Part shown: in pieces, positions 9,559-20,357 of the stretch
Layout of the letters: every line of letters starts with the position of its first letter
Position numbering within the stretch: position 1 is the stretch's first letter
Origin: Castellaniella sp.
GTDB lineage: Bacteria > Pseudomonadota > Gammaproteobacteria > Burkholderiales > Burkholderiaceae_B
Reading direction: 5' to 3'
DNA length: 64,000 bases
Assembly (NCBI RefSeq): GCF_004321985.1
Contig: NZ_SCQN01000039.1
Location: forward strand, 62,001 to 126,000
The notes under the pieces: model-generated
Seen by the model: the letters and a program-made list of their open reading frames with translations, nothing else
Database searches by the model: none
What the model was told of the DNA's origin: nothing
Program-made: the position numbers and the translations under genes

Positions 9559-10620
9559 ATGCGGATCCTGCAGATCAATCTGGAGCGTGGGTGGCGTGGT
9601 GGCGAGCGCCAGACCCTGTTGACACTGCAGGGGCTGCGGGCAGCCGGCCACGAGGCCGAATTGCTGGCCCGATCGGGCGGGGTGCTTGCCGACCGTGCAG
9701 CGGCGTCGGGTATCCCGACCCATGTCTGTGGGGGCAGTCTCGGGATGTCGCGTTTTCTGCTGAGCACCTGTCGCGGCTACGACCTGTGGCATGCCCAGAC
9801 GGCACAGTCCATGAGCATCTTGGCTGTGTGGCGGCCCTTGCTCAGGATCCCGGTGGTCTTCACGCGCCGGACGGCTTTTGCCCCGCATGGCGGCGACCGT
9901 CGGCGGCGCTGGAAATGGTCACGCGCCGATGCGTTGGTCGCCATCAGTCAGGCGGCGGCACATGCGCCCCGGGATCTGGGGTTGGCTGTGCAGATCATCC
10001 CCAGCGCCGTGGAGCCGATGGCGCCGGACCCGGCTCGTGTGCGGTCGCTACAGGATGCGTTTTCCCTGTCGGGACGGCGTGTCCTGACCACCGCAGCGGC
10101 GCTCACTCCCGAGAAGGACCCGCTGACCCTGATCGAGGCCGTGGCTCGCGTGCGCGAGTCGATCCCGGATGTCCTGTGCCTGCATTGCGGCGCCGATGGT
10201 TCGGCGGCTGCGGCGGCGCGTGCGCGAGTCGCGGCGTTGGGCCTGCAGGATCACTATCGTTTCGTCGGTTTCCAGCCGCATGTGGCGGATTTTCTGGCTG
10301 CTGCCGAACTCTATGTCAGCAGCTCGCAGGCCGAGGCGCTGGGCACCAGTGTGCTGGACGCCTGCCTGGCGGGCCTGCCGGTGGTTGCGACCGATGTGGG
10401 CGGGCACCGCGAGACGCTGGCGCCCGATCGCGGCCTGCTGGTGCAGCCCGGAGATGCCGTCGCCCTGGCGCACAAGATCCTCTGGGTGCTGACGCATCGC
10501 GATGTCGCGCAGGCCATGGCGCAACGCGCGCGGGCCCATGTGGCTCAAGCCTATTCGGTCCCTGCCATGGTGGCCGCTTATCAGGATCTGTATGCCGCGC
10601 TGATACGCGCGCGGCGATGA
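9559..10620 (+). CDS. Glycosyltransferase family 4 protein
   Basis: MRILQINLERGWRGGERQTLLTLQGLRAAGHEAELL...SSSQAEALGTSVLDACLAGLPVVATDVGGHRE. Confidence 0.85.
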   Translation: MRILQINLERGWRGGERQTLLTLQGLRAAGHEAELLARSGGVLADRAAASGIPTHVCGGSLGMSRFLLSTCRGYDLWHAQTAQSMSILAVWRPLLRIPVVFTRRTAFAPHGGDRRRRWKWSRADALVAISQAAAHAPRDLGLAVQIIPSAVEPMAPDPARVRSLQDAFSLSGRRVLTTAAALTPEKDPLTLIEAVARVRESIPDVLCLHCGADGSAAAAARARVAALGLQDHYRFVGFQPHVADFLAAAELYVSSSQAEALGTSVLDACLAGLPVVATDVGGHRETLAPDRGLLVQPGDAVALAHKILWVLTHRDVAQAMAQRARAHVAQAYSVPAMVAAYQDLYAALIRARR

Positions 10621-10627
10621 GTGCCGC

Positions 10628-11149
10628 TCAAAGCGCCTTTAGTGCCTTTCGGTAGCGCGCGGCGCGGGCTGAATAGTCCTGTGCGCTGTGTTCCAGGGCC
10701 TCGACCTCTTCGTCGCTGAGCGTCCGGGCGACCCTGGCGGGCGCACCCAGGATCAGCGACCGTTCAGGGAAGGTTTTACCCTCGGTGACCAGGGCGCCGG
10801 CGCCGACCAGGCAGTGGCGGCCGATCACGGCCCCGTTGAGCACGACGGCCTGAATGCCGATGAGCGATCCGTCCTGGATGGTGCAGCCATGCAGCATGGC
10901 TTGATGCCCGATGGTGACGTTGCGCCCGACACGCAGCGGCCGACCCCGGTCCACGTGCAGCACCGCGTTTTCCTGGACATTGCTGCCTTCGCCGACGGTG
11001 ATGGGTTCATTGTCGGCGCGGATGACGGCCCCCGGCCAGACGCTGGCCCCTGCGTCCAGCGTGACAGCACCGATCAGTGTGGCTTCGGGAGCGACGAAGG
11101 CGGAAGGGTCGATGCTGGGTTCGATGTCGTCCAGCGAATAGCAGGTCAT
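10628..11149 (-). CDS. Gamma carbonic anhydrase family protein
   Basis: GAVTLDAGASVWPGAVIRADNEPITVGEGSNVQENAVLHVD...IGHQAMLHGC hexapeptide repeats. Confidence 0.9.
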   Translation of the reverse strand: MTCYSLDDIEPSIDPSAFVAPEATLIGAVTLDAGASVWPGAVIRADNEPITVGEGSNVQENAVLHVDRGRPLRVGRNVTIGHQAMLHGCTIQDGSLIGIQAVVLNGAVIGRHCLVGAGALVTEGKTFPERSLILGAPARVARTLSDEEVEALEHSAQDYSARAARYRKALKAL

Positions 11150-11213
11150 GGTGGGGTCTCCGGGGTGTTGACGTGCAACGCGGTTTTGATCGTAGCATGC
11201 CTATAATCGCGCC

Positions 11214-12200
11214 ATGACGACCCGCATTCTCATCGTACGCACGTCCTCTTTAGGCGATCTGGTCCATCTGCTGCCCACCATGAGCGACATTGCCGCGCAT
11301 GTGACCGATGCACAGATCGATTGGATTGCCGAGGAAAGTTTCGCCGAGATTCCTGCCTGGCATCCGGCGGTGCACGAAGTCATCCGCGTGGCTCATCGCC
11401 GCTGGCGCAAGCACTGGTGGTCCGCGCAGACCCGGCGTGAGCGCGCGGCGCTGCGCGAACGCCTGGGTGCTCGGCAGTATGACGTGGTGCTGGACATGCA
11501 GGCGCTTCTGAAGTCCGTCTGGCTGGTGCGCCAGACCCACGGGGTGCGCCATGGGCTGGACTGGCAGTCGGCCCGCGAGCCGCTGGCGTCTCTGTTCTAC
11601 GATGTGCGCCATCGCGTGGAATTCTGGCAACCGGCCATCATCCGCCAGCGCACGCTGGCCGCGGCTACTTTCGGCTACACCGTCGAGGGTCCGCCCGACT
11701 TCGGTCTGGGGGCCTTCACCGACGGCGTGGCCATCGAGCCGACAGCGCTCATCATGCCCTCAGCCAGCCGGGACGACAAGCTGTGGCCGGCAACGGAGTG
11801 GCAGCAGGTGTTCGATGATCTGCAGTCGCGCGGGCTGGCACTGCGCCTGCTGGCGGGCAACGAGGCCGAACAGGCGCGGGCGCAGGCGCTGATCGCGGGC
11901 CGCGACGGCGCCGAGGTCCTGCCGCGCATGGGGCTGCGCCAGGTGGCGGAGCAATTGGCGCGTGCGCGGATCATGGTGGGGCTGGACAGCGGCCTCACGC
12001 ACCTGAGTGCGGGGCTGGGCCGACCCACGATCGGCATTTACCGCGCGTCCACGCCCGTACGCACACCGCTGCAGGGACCGGCGTATGTGGCCAGCCTGGG
12101 CGAGCGCGGCCAGGCACCCGACGCGACGCGGGTGCGCGCGGCCATCGCCGAAGCGCTGGATGATGCCCGGGACGGCGGGATGGTTCATGCGGTCGGGTGA
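11214..12200 (+). CDS. waaC: Lipopolysaccharide heptosyltransferase I
   Basis: MTTRILIVRTSSLGDLVHLLPTMSDI...VGLDSGLTHLSAGLGRPTIGIYRASTP. Confidence 0.92.
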   Translation: MTTRILIVRTSSLGDLVHLLPTMSDIAAHVTDAQIDWIAEESFAEIPAWHPAVHEVIRVAHRRWRKHWWSAQTRRERAALRERLGARQYDVVLDMQALLKSVWLVRQTHGVRHGLDWQSAREPLASLFYDVRHRVEFWQPAIIRQRTLAAATFGYTVEGPPDFGLGAFTDGVAIEPTALIMPSASRDDKLWPATEWQQVFDDLQSRGLALRLLAGNEAEQARAQALIAGRDGAEVLPRMGLRQVAEQLARARIMVGLDSGLTHLSAGLGRPTIGIYRASTPVRTPLQGPAYVASLGERGQAPDATRVRAAIAEALDDARDGGMVHAVG

Positions 12201-12201
12201 C

Positions 12202-13545
12202 ATGGTCCGCCGGATCTATTCGATTCTGCTGGTACTGGCCTCGCCGCTGTTGCTGGGCTGGATGGCATGGCGCGCGCGTCGAGCGGGCGGCGATTGGTCG
12301 GTCCTCGGGTGCGAGCGGTTTGGCCGGTACGCCCGCCGCCCTTCGGCGCAGCCAGGCGCGGTCTGGGTGCATGCCGTCAGTCTGGGTGAGACGCGTGCCG
12401 CGCAGCCGCTCATCCGGGCGCTGCTGGATCGCGGCCACCGCGTGCTGCTCACGCACCTGACCGCGACGGGGCGCGCCGAGGGGCGGCGCGCATATGCCGA
12501 CGACATCGTCGCCGGCCGGCTGCGGCAGCTCTGGCTGCCCTACGATTTTCCGGGGGCGACCCGGCGGTTCATGCGCTGTCATCGCCCGGCCCTGGGGGTA
12601 CTGATCGAACGCGAACTGTGGCCCAACCTGGTGCACGCCGCAGTCGCCGCACGCATCCCGCTGGTGTTGGCCAGCGCCCGCATGTCGCCGGCCTCGCTTC
12701 GCCAGAACCTGCGCCTGGCGCCGCTCTTGCGCCCGGCCTATGCGGGCCTGAGCCGTACCTATGCGCAGTCCGAGGCGGATGCGAAGCGTTTGAGACAGGT
12801 GGGCGCCACCAACGTCAGCGTCTTGGGCAATTTCAAGTTCGATCTTCGTCTGGATGCACAGCGCATCGCGCAGGGCCGGGAATTCGCGGTCCGCCTGGCG
12901 CGTCCGGTCGTCGTGATTGCCAGCACTCGCGAAGGAGAAGATCCTGGTTTCGTGGCGGCGATCCGCCAGCAGGCCGATCGCTGGGATACAGAGGGGCTGC
13001 CCTTGGAAAGGTGGCCGCTCTTCATGCTGATTCCCCGGCATCCGCAACGCTTCGATGCCGTCGCCGGGATACTGGAATCGGCCGGATTGTCGTTCGTGCG
13101 CCGCACCCATATCGCGGGTCTGGGGGAGGCCTCGGACCGGGTGGTTCAAGCCTGCCGGGAGTCCGCCGTGATATTGGGCGATACCCTGGGGGAAATGCCC
13201 TGGTATTACGCGTGCGCCCAGGTGGCGATCGTGGCGGGCAGCTTTGCCCCGTTGGGTGGACAGAATTTCATCGAGGCCAGCGCGTTGGGGTGCCCGGTGT
13301 TGGTCGGCCCCCATGTGGCCAATTTCGATCAGGCGGTTGCCGATGCCCTGCAGGCGGGTGCGCTGCGCCAGGTGCAGACACCCGAAGTGGCGCTGCAATG
13401 CGCCCTGCAGTGGCTGGGCGATGATGCGCTGCGGGCCCGCATGGGCGAGGCGGCCCTGCAGTGGATCAGCCACCACTCAGGCGCTGTGGCGCGCGTGGTG
13501 GCCGGCATCGAGGCGTTGCTGCGCGAAGACGTCAATCCAGACTGA
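12202..13545 (+). CDS. waaA: 3-deoxy-D-manno-octulosonic acid transferase
   Basis: [38 protein letters not shown]...[22 protein letters not shown]. Confidence 0.93.
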   Translation: MVRRIYSILLVLASPLLLGWMAWRARRAGGDWSVLGCERFGRYARRPSAQPGAVWVHAVSLGETRAAQPLIRALLDRGHRVLLTHLTATGRAEGRRAYADDIVAGRLRQLWLPYDFPGATRRFMRCHRPALGVLIERELWPNLVHAAVAARIPLVLASARMSPASLRQNLRLAPLLRPAYAGLSRTYAQSEADAKRLRQVGATNVSVLGNFKFDLRLDAQRIAQGREFAVRLARPVVVIASTREGEDPGFVAAIRQQADRWDTEGLPLERWPLFMLIPRHPQRFDAVAGILESAGLSFVRRTHIAGLGEASDRVVQACRESAVILGDTLGEMPWYYACAQVAIVAGSFAPLGGQNFIEASALGCPVLVGPHVANFDQAVADALQAGALRQVQTPEVALQCALQWLGDDALRARMGEAALQWISHHSGAVARVVAGIEALLREDVNPD

Positions 13546-14371
13546 GGTTGTGGTATTTGCGCCCGAAGGCGACGGTGGCGCGGAAGAAACCTTCCTTGCT
13601 GCCGCAATCGTAGCGGTCGCCCACATAGCGGTGCGCGAACACCGGACGATGGTTCAGCAGCCCGGAGATCGCGTCGGTGAGCTGGATTTCCTGTCCCACG
13701 CCGACCTGGGTGCGGCGCAGCACGTCGAAGATTTCGGGTTCCAGCACATAGCGTCCCACCACGGCCATGTCGGATGGCGCGTTTTCGGGGGCGGGTTTCT
13801 CGATGATGCGCTCCACCCGGGTGTTGCGGGCGTCGACGGGGGTGCCGGCGATGATGCCGTATTTTCGTGAGTCCTGGATGTCGATGGTCTGGATCGCGAG
13901 CACACTGCCGTTATGCTGGTGGGCCGCATCTACGAGCTGGCGCGTCACGGCGGTATCGGCATCGAGCAGGTCATCGGCCAGCAGGACTGCGAAGGGCTCG
14001 TTCCCCACGATGGGCGCAGCGCAGAGCACGGCATGCCCCAGGCCCAGCGGCTGCGGCTGGCGGGTATAGATGCAGCTCACATGGCTGGGCAGGACGCCGC
14101 GCACGGCTTCGAGCAGGACCTGCTTGCCCTTGGCCTCCAGATCGGCCTCCAGCTCGGGTGCGCGGTCGAAGTGATCCTCGATGGCGCGCTTGTTGCGGCC
14201 CGTGATGAAGATCAGCTCTGTGATGCCCGCTGCCAGCGCTTCTTCGACGGCGTACTGGATGAGCGGCCTGTCCACGATGGGCAGCATCTCCTTGGGCATG
14301 GCCTTGGTGGCCGGCAGGAATCGGGTACCCATTCCTGCGACTGGGAAGACGGCTTTGCGGATCGGTTTCAT
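13532..14371 (-). CDS. galU: UTP-glucose-1-phosphate uridylyltransferase
   Basis: [45 protein letters not shown]. Confidence 0.96.
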   Translation of the reverse strand: MKPIRKAVFPVAGMGTRFLPATKAMPKEMLPIVDRPLIQYAVEEALAAGITELIFITGRNKRAIEDHFDRAPELEADLEAKGKQVLLEAVRGVLPSHVSCIYTRQPQPLGLGHAVLCAAPIVGNEPFAVLLADDLLDADTAVTRQLVDAAHQHNGSVLAIQTIDIQDSRKYGIIAGTPVDARNTRVERIIEKPAPENAPSDMAVVGRYVLEPEIFDVLRRTQVGVGQEIQLTDAISGLLNHRPVFAHRYVGDRYDCGSKEGFFRATVAFGRKYHNLSLD

Positions 14372-14547
14372 CGTTGAGTGGTGATGTCGGGGGGAAGCGG
14401 CGTGCCCAGCGTCAGTGCTTGCTGGTTGCGCTGTGACAGGGGGCGAACTTCGCGGCCTTGTTCGGCGGGGGGCGGGCCAAAGAATCCCTGTCCGTAGGCG
14501 AGCAGCGCTACGTTGGCAATGACGGCAAGACTGAGCAGGAATCGCAT
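14368..14547 (-). CDS. Small hypothetical protein with N-terminal membrane/signal segment
   Basis: [59 protein letters not shown]; its stop overlaps the galU start. Confidence 0.5.
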   Translation of the reverse strand: MRFLLSLAVIANVALLAYGQGFFGPPPAEQGREVRPLSQRNQQALTLGTPLPPDITTQR

Positions 14548-14581
14548 GGCCGAAGAGAGGTGGAACGATGCGTTGAGTATA

Positions 14582-15412
14582 TCAATCCCGATGATTGGTC
14601 TGCCGGTCCAGCCACGCGAGCCCGTCCAGCACTGGGGCGTCCAGCCACTGGGGAGGCTGCTGGGGTAGTCCCAGATCGGCCTGGGTGTTGGCCAGAGCCT
14701 GGCTGACGTCATCGCGCACGGCGGGCCAGCCTCCGCCGCTTACATATGTATGGGGCGCGCGCCCTGTGATCCGCCGGGCAAGCCGCCATTGGCGCAGCAG
14801 TGCCCCGCCTTGGGCGGCTGCGATGCCGCTGGCGATGGCGCTGTGGGTGTCGGCGGGGAAGTCCTGGCAGGGTCCCGTGGCCAGCGGTAGTCGCGCCGTG
14901 CCGGTTGCCAGGCTTTGCGCCATCAGCGTCACGCCGGGCAGGATCAACCCGCCCAGGAAGGCGGCCGGCGGCTGCTGGCCGGTGGCGCGCCGCTGGAGCG
15001 TGTCCACCGTGGTGGCGGTTCCGAAGCTTGCCAGAATATATGGGGTGCCCGCCGTCCAGTCGGGGTCGTGCGCGATCTGCTGCTGCAGACCCAGCAAAGC
15101 CAGCCAGCGATCCGAACCCAGCTGTCCGGGCCGGGCATAGGGATTGTGCAGCAGCTCTGCGCCGTCATGTGCGTCTTTCCATTCGATCGCAAGGCCCCAG
15201 TGTTCCCGGCAGGCCTGCTCCAGCGGGCCGATGGCCTCGTGCCCGGCGACCTTCGAGCCCAGGATGCGCTGCGGCGGCTGTGGGGCCTCGCGGATCAGGC
15301 GCAGCGGGTCGGCGTAATCCAGCGGTTGCAGCGCGCCGCGGTGCGCGGTGGGATCGTCATCCAGCCAGGCAAATTTCGCGCGTGTATTGCCGGCGTCGAT
15401 CAGCAGAATCAT
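14582..15412 (-). CDS. coaX: Type III pantothenate kinase
   Basis: MILLIDAGNTRAKFAWLDD...SFGTATTVDTL...FLGGLILPGVTLMAQSLATGTARLP. Confidence 0.93.
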   Translation of the reverse strand: MILLIDAGNTRAKFAWLDDDPTAHRGALQPLDYADPLRLIREAPQPPQRILGSKVAGHEAIGPLEQACREHWGLAIEWKDAHDGAELLHNPYARPGQLGSDRWLALLGLQQQIAHDPDWTAGTPYILASFGTATTVDTLQRRATGQQPPAAFLGGLILPGVTLMAQSLATGTARLPLATGPCQDFPADTHSAIASGIAAAQGGALLRQWRLARRITGRAPHTYVSGGGWPAVRDDVSQALANTQADLGLPQQPPQWLDAPVLDGLAWLDRQTNHRD

Positions 15413-16281
15413 GGGCGGACCCGTACCGAGATTTCGCCCATGGAGATCGGGTGCAGGCCGCTCGCGTTGCGCAGCAGCAGCCGGCCCTGGGTGTCGATGC
15501 CGCATGCAGCGCCCGTCTGCAGCAGCCGGCCGTTGTCCAGCACGTCCAGCAGCTGGCCGCTCAGGCCGTCGACCTGTGCGTAGCGCGCCGGCAGGTTCTC
15601 GAAACCATACGCCGTCGCCCGGTTGATGGCCTGGAACCAGGCCATGGCGATGCAGGCCACGAGATCGGCCGGCGTCATGGCGGCGGCCTGGGGATCCTGA
15701 GACGCGATCTCGGCCCAGTCCGCAATGCGGCGGTTCAGCGCGGCGGACAGGGCGTGGGCGTCCCGCAGGTTCAATCCCATGCCGATGATGATGAGGTGGT
15801 GATCGGCCGCATTGGTTGTCCCCGATCGTGTGCTCTCGATCAGGATGCCTGCAAGCTTGGCCTGTTTCCACTGCAGATCGTTGGGCCATTTCATCGTCAG
15901 GTGCGCGCGTGCGGACGGATCAATCTGGCCGCGCAGCGCCTCGCAGCTCACCAGCCCGATCAGAGGCGCCAGCGTGGGTAGTTGCCGGGCGGGCAGGAAG
16001 ATATCGAACGCGCAGGAGAACATCAGGTTGGTGTCGGTGCGGTTCTGCCATGTGCGGCCTGCGCGGCCGCGGCCCCGTGTCTGCAGGTGGCAGCCCAGCA
16101 GCCAGGGGCGTGTCATGGGGCCCGTGGGATCACGCGCCCGATCGAGCAGATCGCCATTGGTCGAGCCGGTTTCTGCCACCCAGTCGACTTGCGCAAAAAG
16201 GGGCAAGGCAGCCCGGAGGGTGCGGGTCATCTCTTCCGGCGGGGGCATGGGCCGGGCCGGATCGAAGGAGGAGTCGGACAT
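15409..16281 (-). CDS. birA: Biotin--[acetyl-CoA-carboxylase] ligase
   Basis: VDWVAETGSTNGDLL...QTRGRGRAGRTW...LTMKWPNDLQWKQAKLAGILIES; overlaps coaX by 4 nt. Confidence 0.93.
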   Translation of the reverse strand: MSDSSFDPARPMPPPEEMTRTLRAALPLFAQVDWVAETGSTNGDLLDRARDPTGPMTRPWLLGCHLQTRGRGRAGRTWQNRTDTNLMFSCAFDIFLPARQLPTLAPLIGLVSCEALRGQIDPSARAHLTMKWPNDLQWKQAKLAGILIESTRSGTTNAADHHLIIIGMGLNLRDAHALSAALNRRIADWAEIASQDPQAAAMTPADLVACIAMAWFQAINRATAYGFENLPARYAQVDGLSGQLLDVLDNGRLLQTGAACGIDTQGRLLLRNASGLHPISMGEISVRVRP

Positions 16282-16327
16282 GGGATGGGTAGAATGGAAC
16301 CTGTCGGGCTTCGAAATGATCGCAGAC

Positions 16328-16981
16328 ATGAGTTTACGTACAGAACAGTGGGTCTGCCAGGGGTTGGCGGGTACCGTCGAATGCATCGTGGACCATCCGG
16401 ACGGGGACCCGGTGGGCTGGGCGTTGGTGCTGCATCCACATCCGCTGTATGGCGGTACCCGCGACAACAAGGTCGTGACCACGATCAGCCGTGCCTGCGT
16501 GCAGCAGGGCCTGATGTGCGTGCGCCCGAACTTTCGGGGGGTGGGCGCATCCCAGGGTACGTTCGACCGGGCCGTGGGCGAGACGGCCGACATGGTGCGC
16601 TGTGTCGAGCAGATTCGCGCGGCCTGGCCGGCTGTCGCAGCCGGACCCTGGGTATTGGCCGGGTTTTCGTTCGGGTCGGCAGTCGCCGCCCAGCTCTATG
16701 CCGAGCTCGCCGATCGAGGCCTGCCATTGCCGGCTCGCCTGGCGCTGATTGGTTGCGCGGTAGAGCGTTTCCGCTACCGGCCGCTCACGATGCCCCCGCA
16801 GACGCTGTTGGTCCATGGCGAGACCGATGAAGTCGTGCCCCTGCCCGAAGGCATGGATTTTGCCCGCGCGCACCAGTTGCCCATGACGGTCGTGCCGGAT
16901 GCCAGTCATTTTTTCCATGGCAAGCTGCTGATTCTGCGCCAGATCATCGAAGATTCACTGGCTGGCCTTCCGCGGGGCTGA
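16328..16981 (+). CDS. Alpha/beta hydrolase
   Basis: LVLHPHPLYGGTRDNKVVTTISRACVQQGLMCVRPNFRGVGASQGTFD... (COG2945-like). Confidence 0.85.
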   Translation: MSLRTEQWVCQGLAGTVECIVDHPDGDPVGWALVLHPHPLYGGTRDNKVVTTISRACVQQGLMCVRPNFRGVGASQGTFDRAVGETADMVRCVEQIRAAWPAVAAGPWVLAGFSFGSAVAAQLYAELADRGLPLPARLALIGCAVERFRYRPLTMPPQTLLVHGETDEVVPLPEGMDFARAHQLPMTVVPDASHFFHGKLLILRQIIEDSLAGLPRG

Positions 16982-17102
16982 TGCTGGCTTTGGTTTCAGT
17001 TGCTTGCGTTTTGTCGCGATTTGCACTCAACAGCGCCCAGACTCGGATTTTCGTGCTGCCTATAATGAGCCCCTTACGCCTGTTCTTCCTGAGTTTCCGC
17101 TC

Positions 17103-18374
17103 ATGACGCCATCCAAATCCCCCGCCCTGTCGTTCCGCCGTCGGCTTTCTGCCGTGGCGCTTGCCCTGAGCACCGCCTTGGTGCTGCCGGGGATTGCCTG
17201 GTCGCAAGCGGCGCCGGCTCCTGCCGCCGCGGGAGCATCGGCATCGGGTGCCCAGCCCGCCGCGCCACAGAAGGCCGAGCCCGATCTGGACATGGTCAGC
17301 GCGTTGTCCAACGTTCCGGCACCCACGCTGGGTGCCAAGGCCTGGCTGACGCTGGATGCCACCAGCGGGCAGATCATCGCAGCCCAGAATCCCCAGGAGG
17401 CCATCGAGCCGGCCTCGCTGACCAAGCTGATGTCCGACTATGTCATCTTCATCGCGCTCGACAGCGGCCGGCTGAAGCTCGACCAGCAGGTGCATATTTC
17501 AGAGAAGGCCTGGAAGACCGAAGGCTCGCGCATGTTCATCAAGCCCAACACGGACGTGGTGGTGGATGACCTACTGCAGGGCATGATCGTGCAGTCGGGG
17601 AACGATGCCACGGTGGCGCTGGCCGAGGCGGTGGCAGGCAGTGAATCGGCGTTTGCCGCGCTGATGAACCAGGAAGCCAAGAAGCTGGGGATGACGCATA
17701 CCCACTACGTCAATTCCACTGGTCTGCCCGATCCCAACCACGTCACCACGGTGCAGGACCTTGCGATTCTCGCCCGCGCGCTGGTGCAGCGGTTCCCGCA
17801 GTACATGCATTACTTCAGCCAGAAGGATTTCACCTGGAACAAGATCAAGCAGAGCAACCGTAACCGGCTGCTGTGGGCGGATCAGACTGTGGATGGACTG
17901 AAGACTGGCCACACACAGGCGGCGGGCTATTGCCTGATCGCGACGGCGCTGCGCGATGGGCGCCGTGTGGTGTCCGTGGTCGTAGGGGCGGCCAGCGACG
18001 CAGCGCGTACTGAAAGCAGCCTGAAATTGCTGAACTGGAGCTTCAAGAACTTCGACACGGTGAAGCTGTTGGACAAGGCCAAGCCGGCCGTATCGGCGCG
18101 GGTCTGGGAAGGCGCGTCCGACAAGGTGGATCTGGGCGTCTCCAAGCCGCTGTGGGTCACGGTACCGCGTGGCAAGGCCGATGACATCAAGACCAAGGCT
18201 CGTTACACTCAACCGCTGATGGCGCCGCTGACCCAGGGCAACCAGGCCGGCACTCTGACCGTGAGTCTGGATGGCAAAGTCCTGCGCCAGGCGCCTCTCG
18301 TGGTCGAACAGACGGTGGGACAGGCCGGCTTCTTTGGTCGTATGATCGACAAGGTCCACCTGTTGTTCAAATGA
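17103..18374 (+). CDS. D-alanyl-D-alanine carboxypeptidase (PBP5/6 family)
   Basis: EPASLTKLMSDYVIF (SxxK), SGNDATVALAE (SxN), VDGLKTGHTQAAGYCLIAT (KTG). Confidence 0.93.
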   Translation: MTPSKSPALSFRRRLSAVALALSTALVLPGIAWSQAAPAPAAAGASASGAQPAAPQKAEPDLDMVSALSNVPAPTLGAKAWLTLDATSGQIIAAQNPQEAIEPASLTKLMSDYVIFIALDSGRLKLDQQVHISEKAWKTEGSRMFIKPNTDVVVDDLLQGMIVQSGNDATVALAEAVAGSESAFAALMNQEAKKLGMTHTHYVNSTGLPDPNHVTTVQDLAILARALVQRFPQYMHYFSQKDFTWNKIKQSNRNRLLWADQTVDGLKTGHTQAAGYCLIATALRDGRRVVSVVVGAASDAARTESSLKLLNWSFKNFDTVKLLDKAKPAVSARVWEGASDKVDLGVSKPLWVTVPRGKADDIKTKARYTQPLMAPLTQGNQAGTLTVSLDGKVLRQAPLVVEQTVGQAGFFGRMIDKVHLLFK

Positions 18375-18439
18375 CGACGGGGCTCGCCGGCCGCCAGCAC
18401 CTTGCCGCGGCCGGAAGGGGCCTCTCGATCGATTGCGCC

Positions 18440-18715
18440 ATGCCGATTCCGCCTGCCACCGAGTCCCTGATCTCTTACCCCTGTGACTTTCCCATCAAGG
18501 TCATGGGACCTGCGCAGGACGGCTTTCAGGAAGCCATCGTACGGGTCGTGCGTGATTTCGATCCGGATTTCCAGGCGGATTCCGTAGAGGTCCGCCCCAG
18601 CTCGGGCGGCCGGTATCTAGGGCTCACGCTGACGGTCCACGTGCACTCGCGTACCCAGCTCGATAACTTGTACCGGGCCCTTCACGGACACGAAATGGTA
18701 TCCGTGGTGCTCTAG
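18440..18715 (+). CDS. YbeD/DUF493 family protein
   Basis: [44 protein letters not shown]...; directly upstream of lipB. Confidence 0.88.
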   Translation: MPIPPATESLISYPCDFPIKVMGPAQDGFQEAIVRVVRDFDPDFQADSVEVRPSSGGRYLGLTLTVHVHSRTQLDNLYRALHGHEMVSVVL

Positions 18716-19410
18716 TGTCCAGCAGCCAACCAGACGCAATGACCCTGCGGACCCGCTGGTGGGAGCGGCCCGCGCCCTATGCCCCGGTCTGGCAGGCCAT
18801 GCAGGACTTCACCGAGCAGCGCACGGCGGAGACACCCGACGAACTCTGGCTGGTGGAGCATGCCCCGGTCTACACGTTGGGCCAGGCGGGGCTCGAGGAA
18901 CACGTCCTGAACCCGCACGGTATCCCGGTGGTGCATTGCAATCGGGGCGGGCAAGTCACCTATCACGGGCCTGGGCAGGTCGTCCTGTATACGCTGGTGG
19001 ATCTGCGCCGCCAGGGCGTTTTCGTCAAGGATTTCGTTCATCTGCTGGAGTCCGCCGTGCTGGAAGTGCTGGCGCAGGCCGGGATCCGCGGCGCCTGCCG
19101 CAAGCCTGGCGCACCGGGCGTCTATGTGCCGCAGACGGCGCTTTCCCGGCCCCAGGGCGACGCCTTGGCCAAGATCGCCGCGCTGGGGGTGAAGATCCGA
19201 CGGGGCTGCGCCTACCATGGGGTGGCGCTGAACGTCGCGATGGATCTGGCCCCGTTTCTGGGGATCAACCCCTGCGGTTATGCGGGCCTGCAGACCGTGG
19301 ACATGCGCTCGTGTGGCGTGACCGCCGATGTGGTGTCCACGGGCGAAGCGCTGGCGCGGGAATTCTCGGCCGCCTGGGCGGCGCATCACCGATCACGGGT
19401 GACCGGTTAG
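18715..19410 (+). CDS. lipB: Octanoyltransferase
   Basis: [18 protein letters not shown]...[22 protein letters not shown]. Confidence 0.95.
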   Translation: MSSSQPDAMTLRTRWWERPAPYAPVWQAMQDFTEQRTAETPDELWLVEHAPVYTLGQAGLEEHVLNPHGIPVVHCNRGGQVTYHGPGQVVLYTLVDLRRQGVFVKDFVHLLESAVLEVLAQAGIRGACRKPGAPGVYVPQTALSRPQGDALAKIAALGVKIRRGCAYHGVALNVAMDLAPFLGINPCGYAGLQTVDMRSCGVTADVVSTGEALAREFSAAWAAHHRSRVTG

Positions 19411-19955
19411 CGGCGCGGACCCTTCCAGAGCACGTCGGGGCAGCCGGCTGCACGGTTCAGGACGCGAGCCAGCACGAAACACAGGTCTGAGAGCCGGTTC
19501 AGGTAGTGCAGGACGGACGGGTTGACCGCTTCTTCGTGCGCCAGGGTCACGACAGAACGCTCGGCGCGCCGGGCGATCGTGCGGGCCATGTGGGCATGAG
19601 CCGCCGCCGGGCTGCCGCCGGGCAGAATGAACTCGGCCAGTGGGGCCAGTGTGGCGTTGTAATGCTTCAGCGCCTCATCCAGGCGCGCCACCTGGGACGG
19701 TTGCAGGAGCTGTGTTCCGGGGATGCACAACTCTCCCCCCAGGTCGAACAGATCCTGCTGGATCTGGTCCAGCAGGCTGTCCGTGTCGGCCGGCAGGCCC
19801 TGTGTTCGCCACAGGCCGATGGCGCAGTTGAGTTCGTCGACGTTGCCCAACGCCGCGATGCGCGGCGCGTCTTTGGGGACCCGGCTTTTATCGCCGAGGC
19901 CGGTGGTGCCGTCATCCCCTGTCCGGGTGCTGACGATGGAAACGCGTATCGACAT
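19407..19955 (-). CDS. Cob(I)yrinic acid a,c-diamide adenosyltransferase, PduO type
   Basis: [45 protein letters not shown]...RAERSVV. Confidence 0.92.
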   Translation of the reverse strand: MSIRVSIVSTRTGDDGTTGLGDKSRVPKDAPRIAALGNVDELNCAIGLWRTQGLPADTDSLLDQIQQDLFDLGGELCIPGTQLLQPSQVARLDEALKHYNATLAPLAEFILPGGSPAAAHAHMARTIARRAERSVVTLAHEEAVNPSVLHYLNRLSDLCFVLARVLNRAAGCPDVLWKGPRR

Positions 19956-20009
19956 GGCGGAGTGATCCTTGATCGGCGTTATGCTTGCATCAGCCAAGGA
20001 GTTTAGCTC

Positions 20010-20303
20010 ATGCATTCTTCATTCATCGGTGTGCTCGCGGCAGCGGCTGTGGCGGTGCCCATGGTGGTGTCGGCCGCGCCGCCCGTTCAGGCCCACGCTC
20101 AGGGGACGGTCGTGCGCGTCAATGCGGCCCAGGGCAAGATCGCCATCCAGCATGGCCAGATCCCCGCCCTGGATCTGCCTGCCATGACGCTGGTTTATCA
20201 CATTGCCCCGGCGCTGCTGCGGGGCATCGCGGTGGGCGATTCCGTCAGCTTCACGGCCGAGCGGGCGGGGGGGCAGTACCGCATCGTGGATCTGAAAAAA
20301 TAA
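20010..20303 (+). CDS. CusF-like periplasmic copper-binding fold protein
   Basis: Signal peptide, then AQGTVVRVNAAQGKIAIQHGQIPALDLPAMTLVYHIAPALLRGIAVGDSVSFTAER. Confidence 0.75.
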   Translation: MHSSFIGVLAAAAVAVPMVVSAAPPVQAHAQGTVVRVNAAQGKIAIQHGQIPALDLPAMTLVYHIAPALLRGIAVGDSVSFTAERAGGQYRIVDLKK

Positions 20304-20326
20304 GGCCTGTGCGTGCAGCACAGGCC
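20295..20326 (-). terminator. Rho-independent terminator of hslVU (minus strand)
   Basis: Perfect 8-bp stem GGCCTGTG/CACAGGCC (20304-20311/20319-20326); six A on plus at 20295-20300 gives a T-run on minus. Confidence 0.7.
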
Positions 20327-20357
20327 CTGTGGGGACAGATTGGCGGGGCGCGGCGAA

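Noticed and set aside
11995-13476. 493-aa minus-strand ORF
   Set aside because: Antisense to waaA, low-complexity R/Q/H/A-rich translation with no domain features.
15413-15889. N-terminal extension of the coaX ORF (14582-15889)
   Set aside because: Overlaps birA in another frame; the sequence before MILLIDAGNTRAKFAW is shadow translation.
18715-19410. lipB without adjacent lipA as a defect in lipoate synthesis
   Set aside because: lipA is commonly adjacent in relatives but may be elsewhere; the window alone cannot support a loss.
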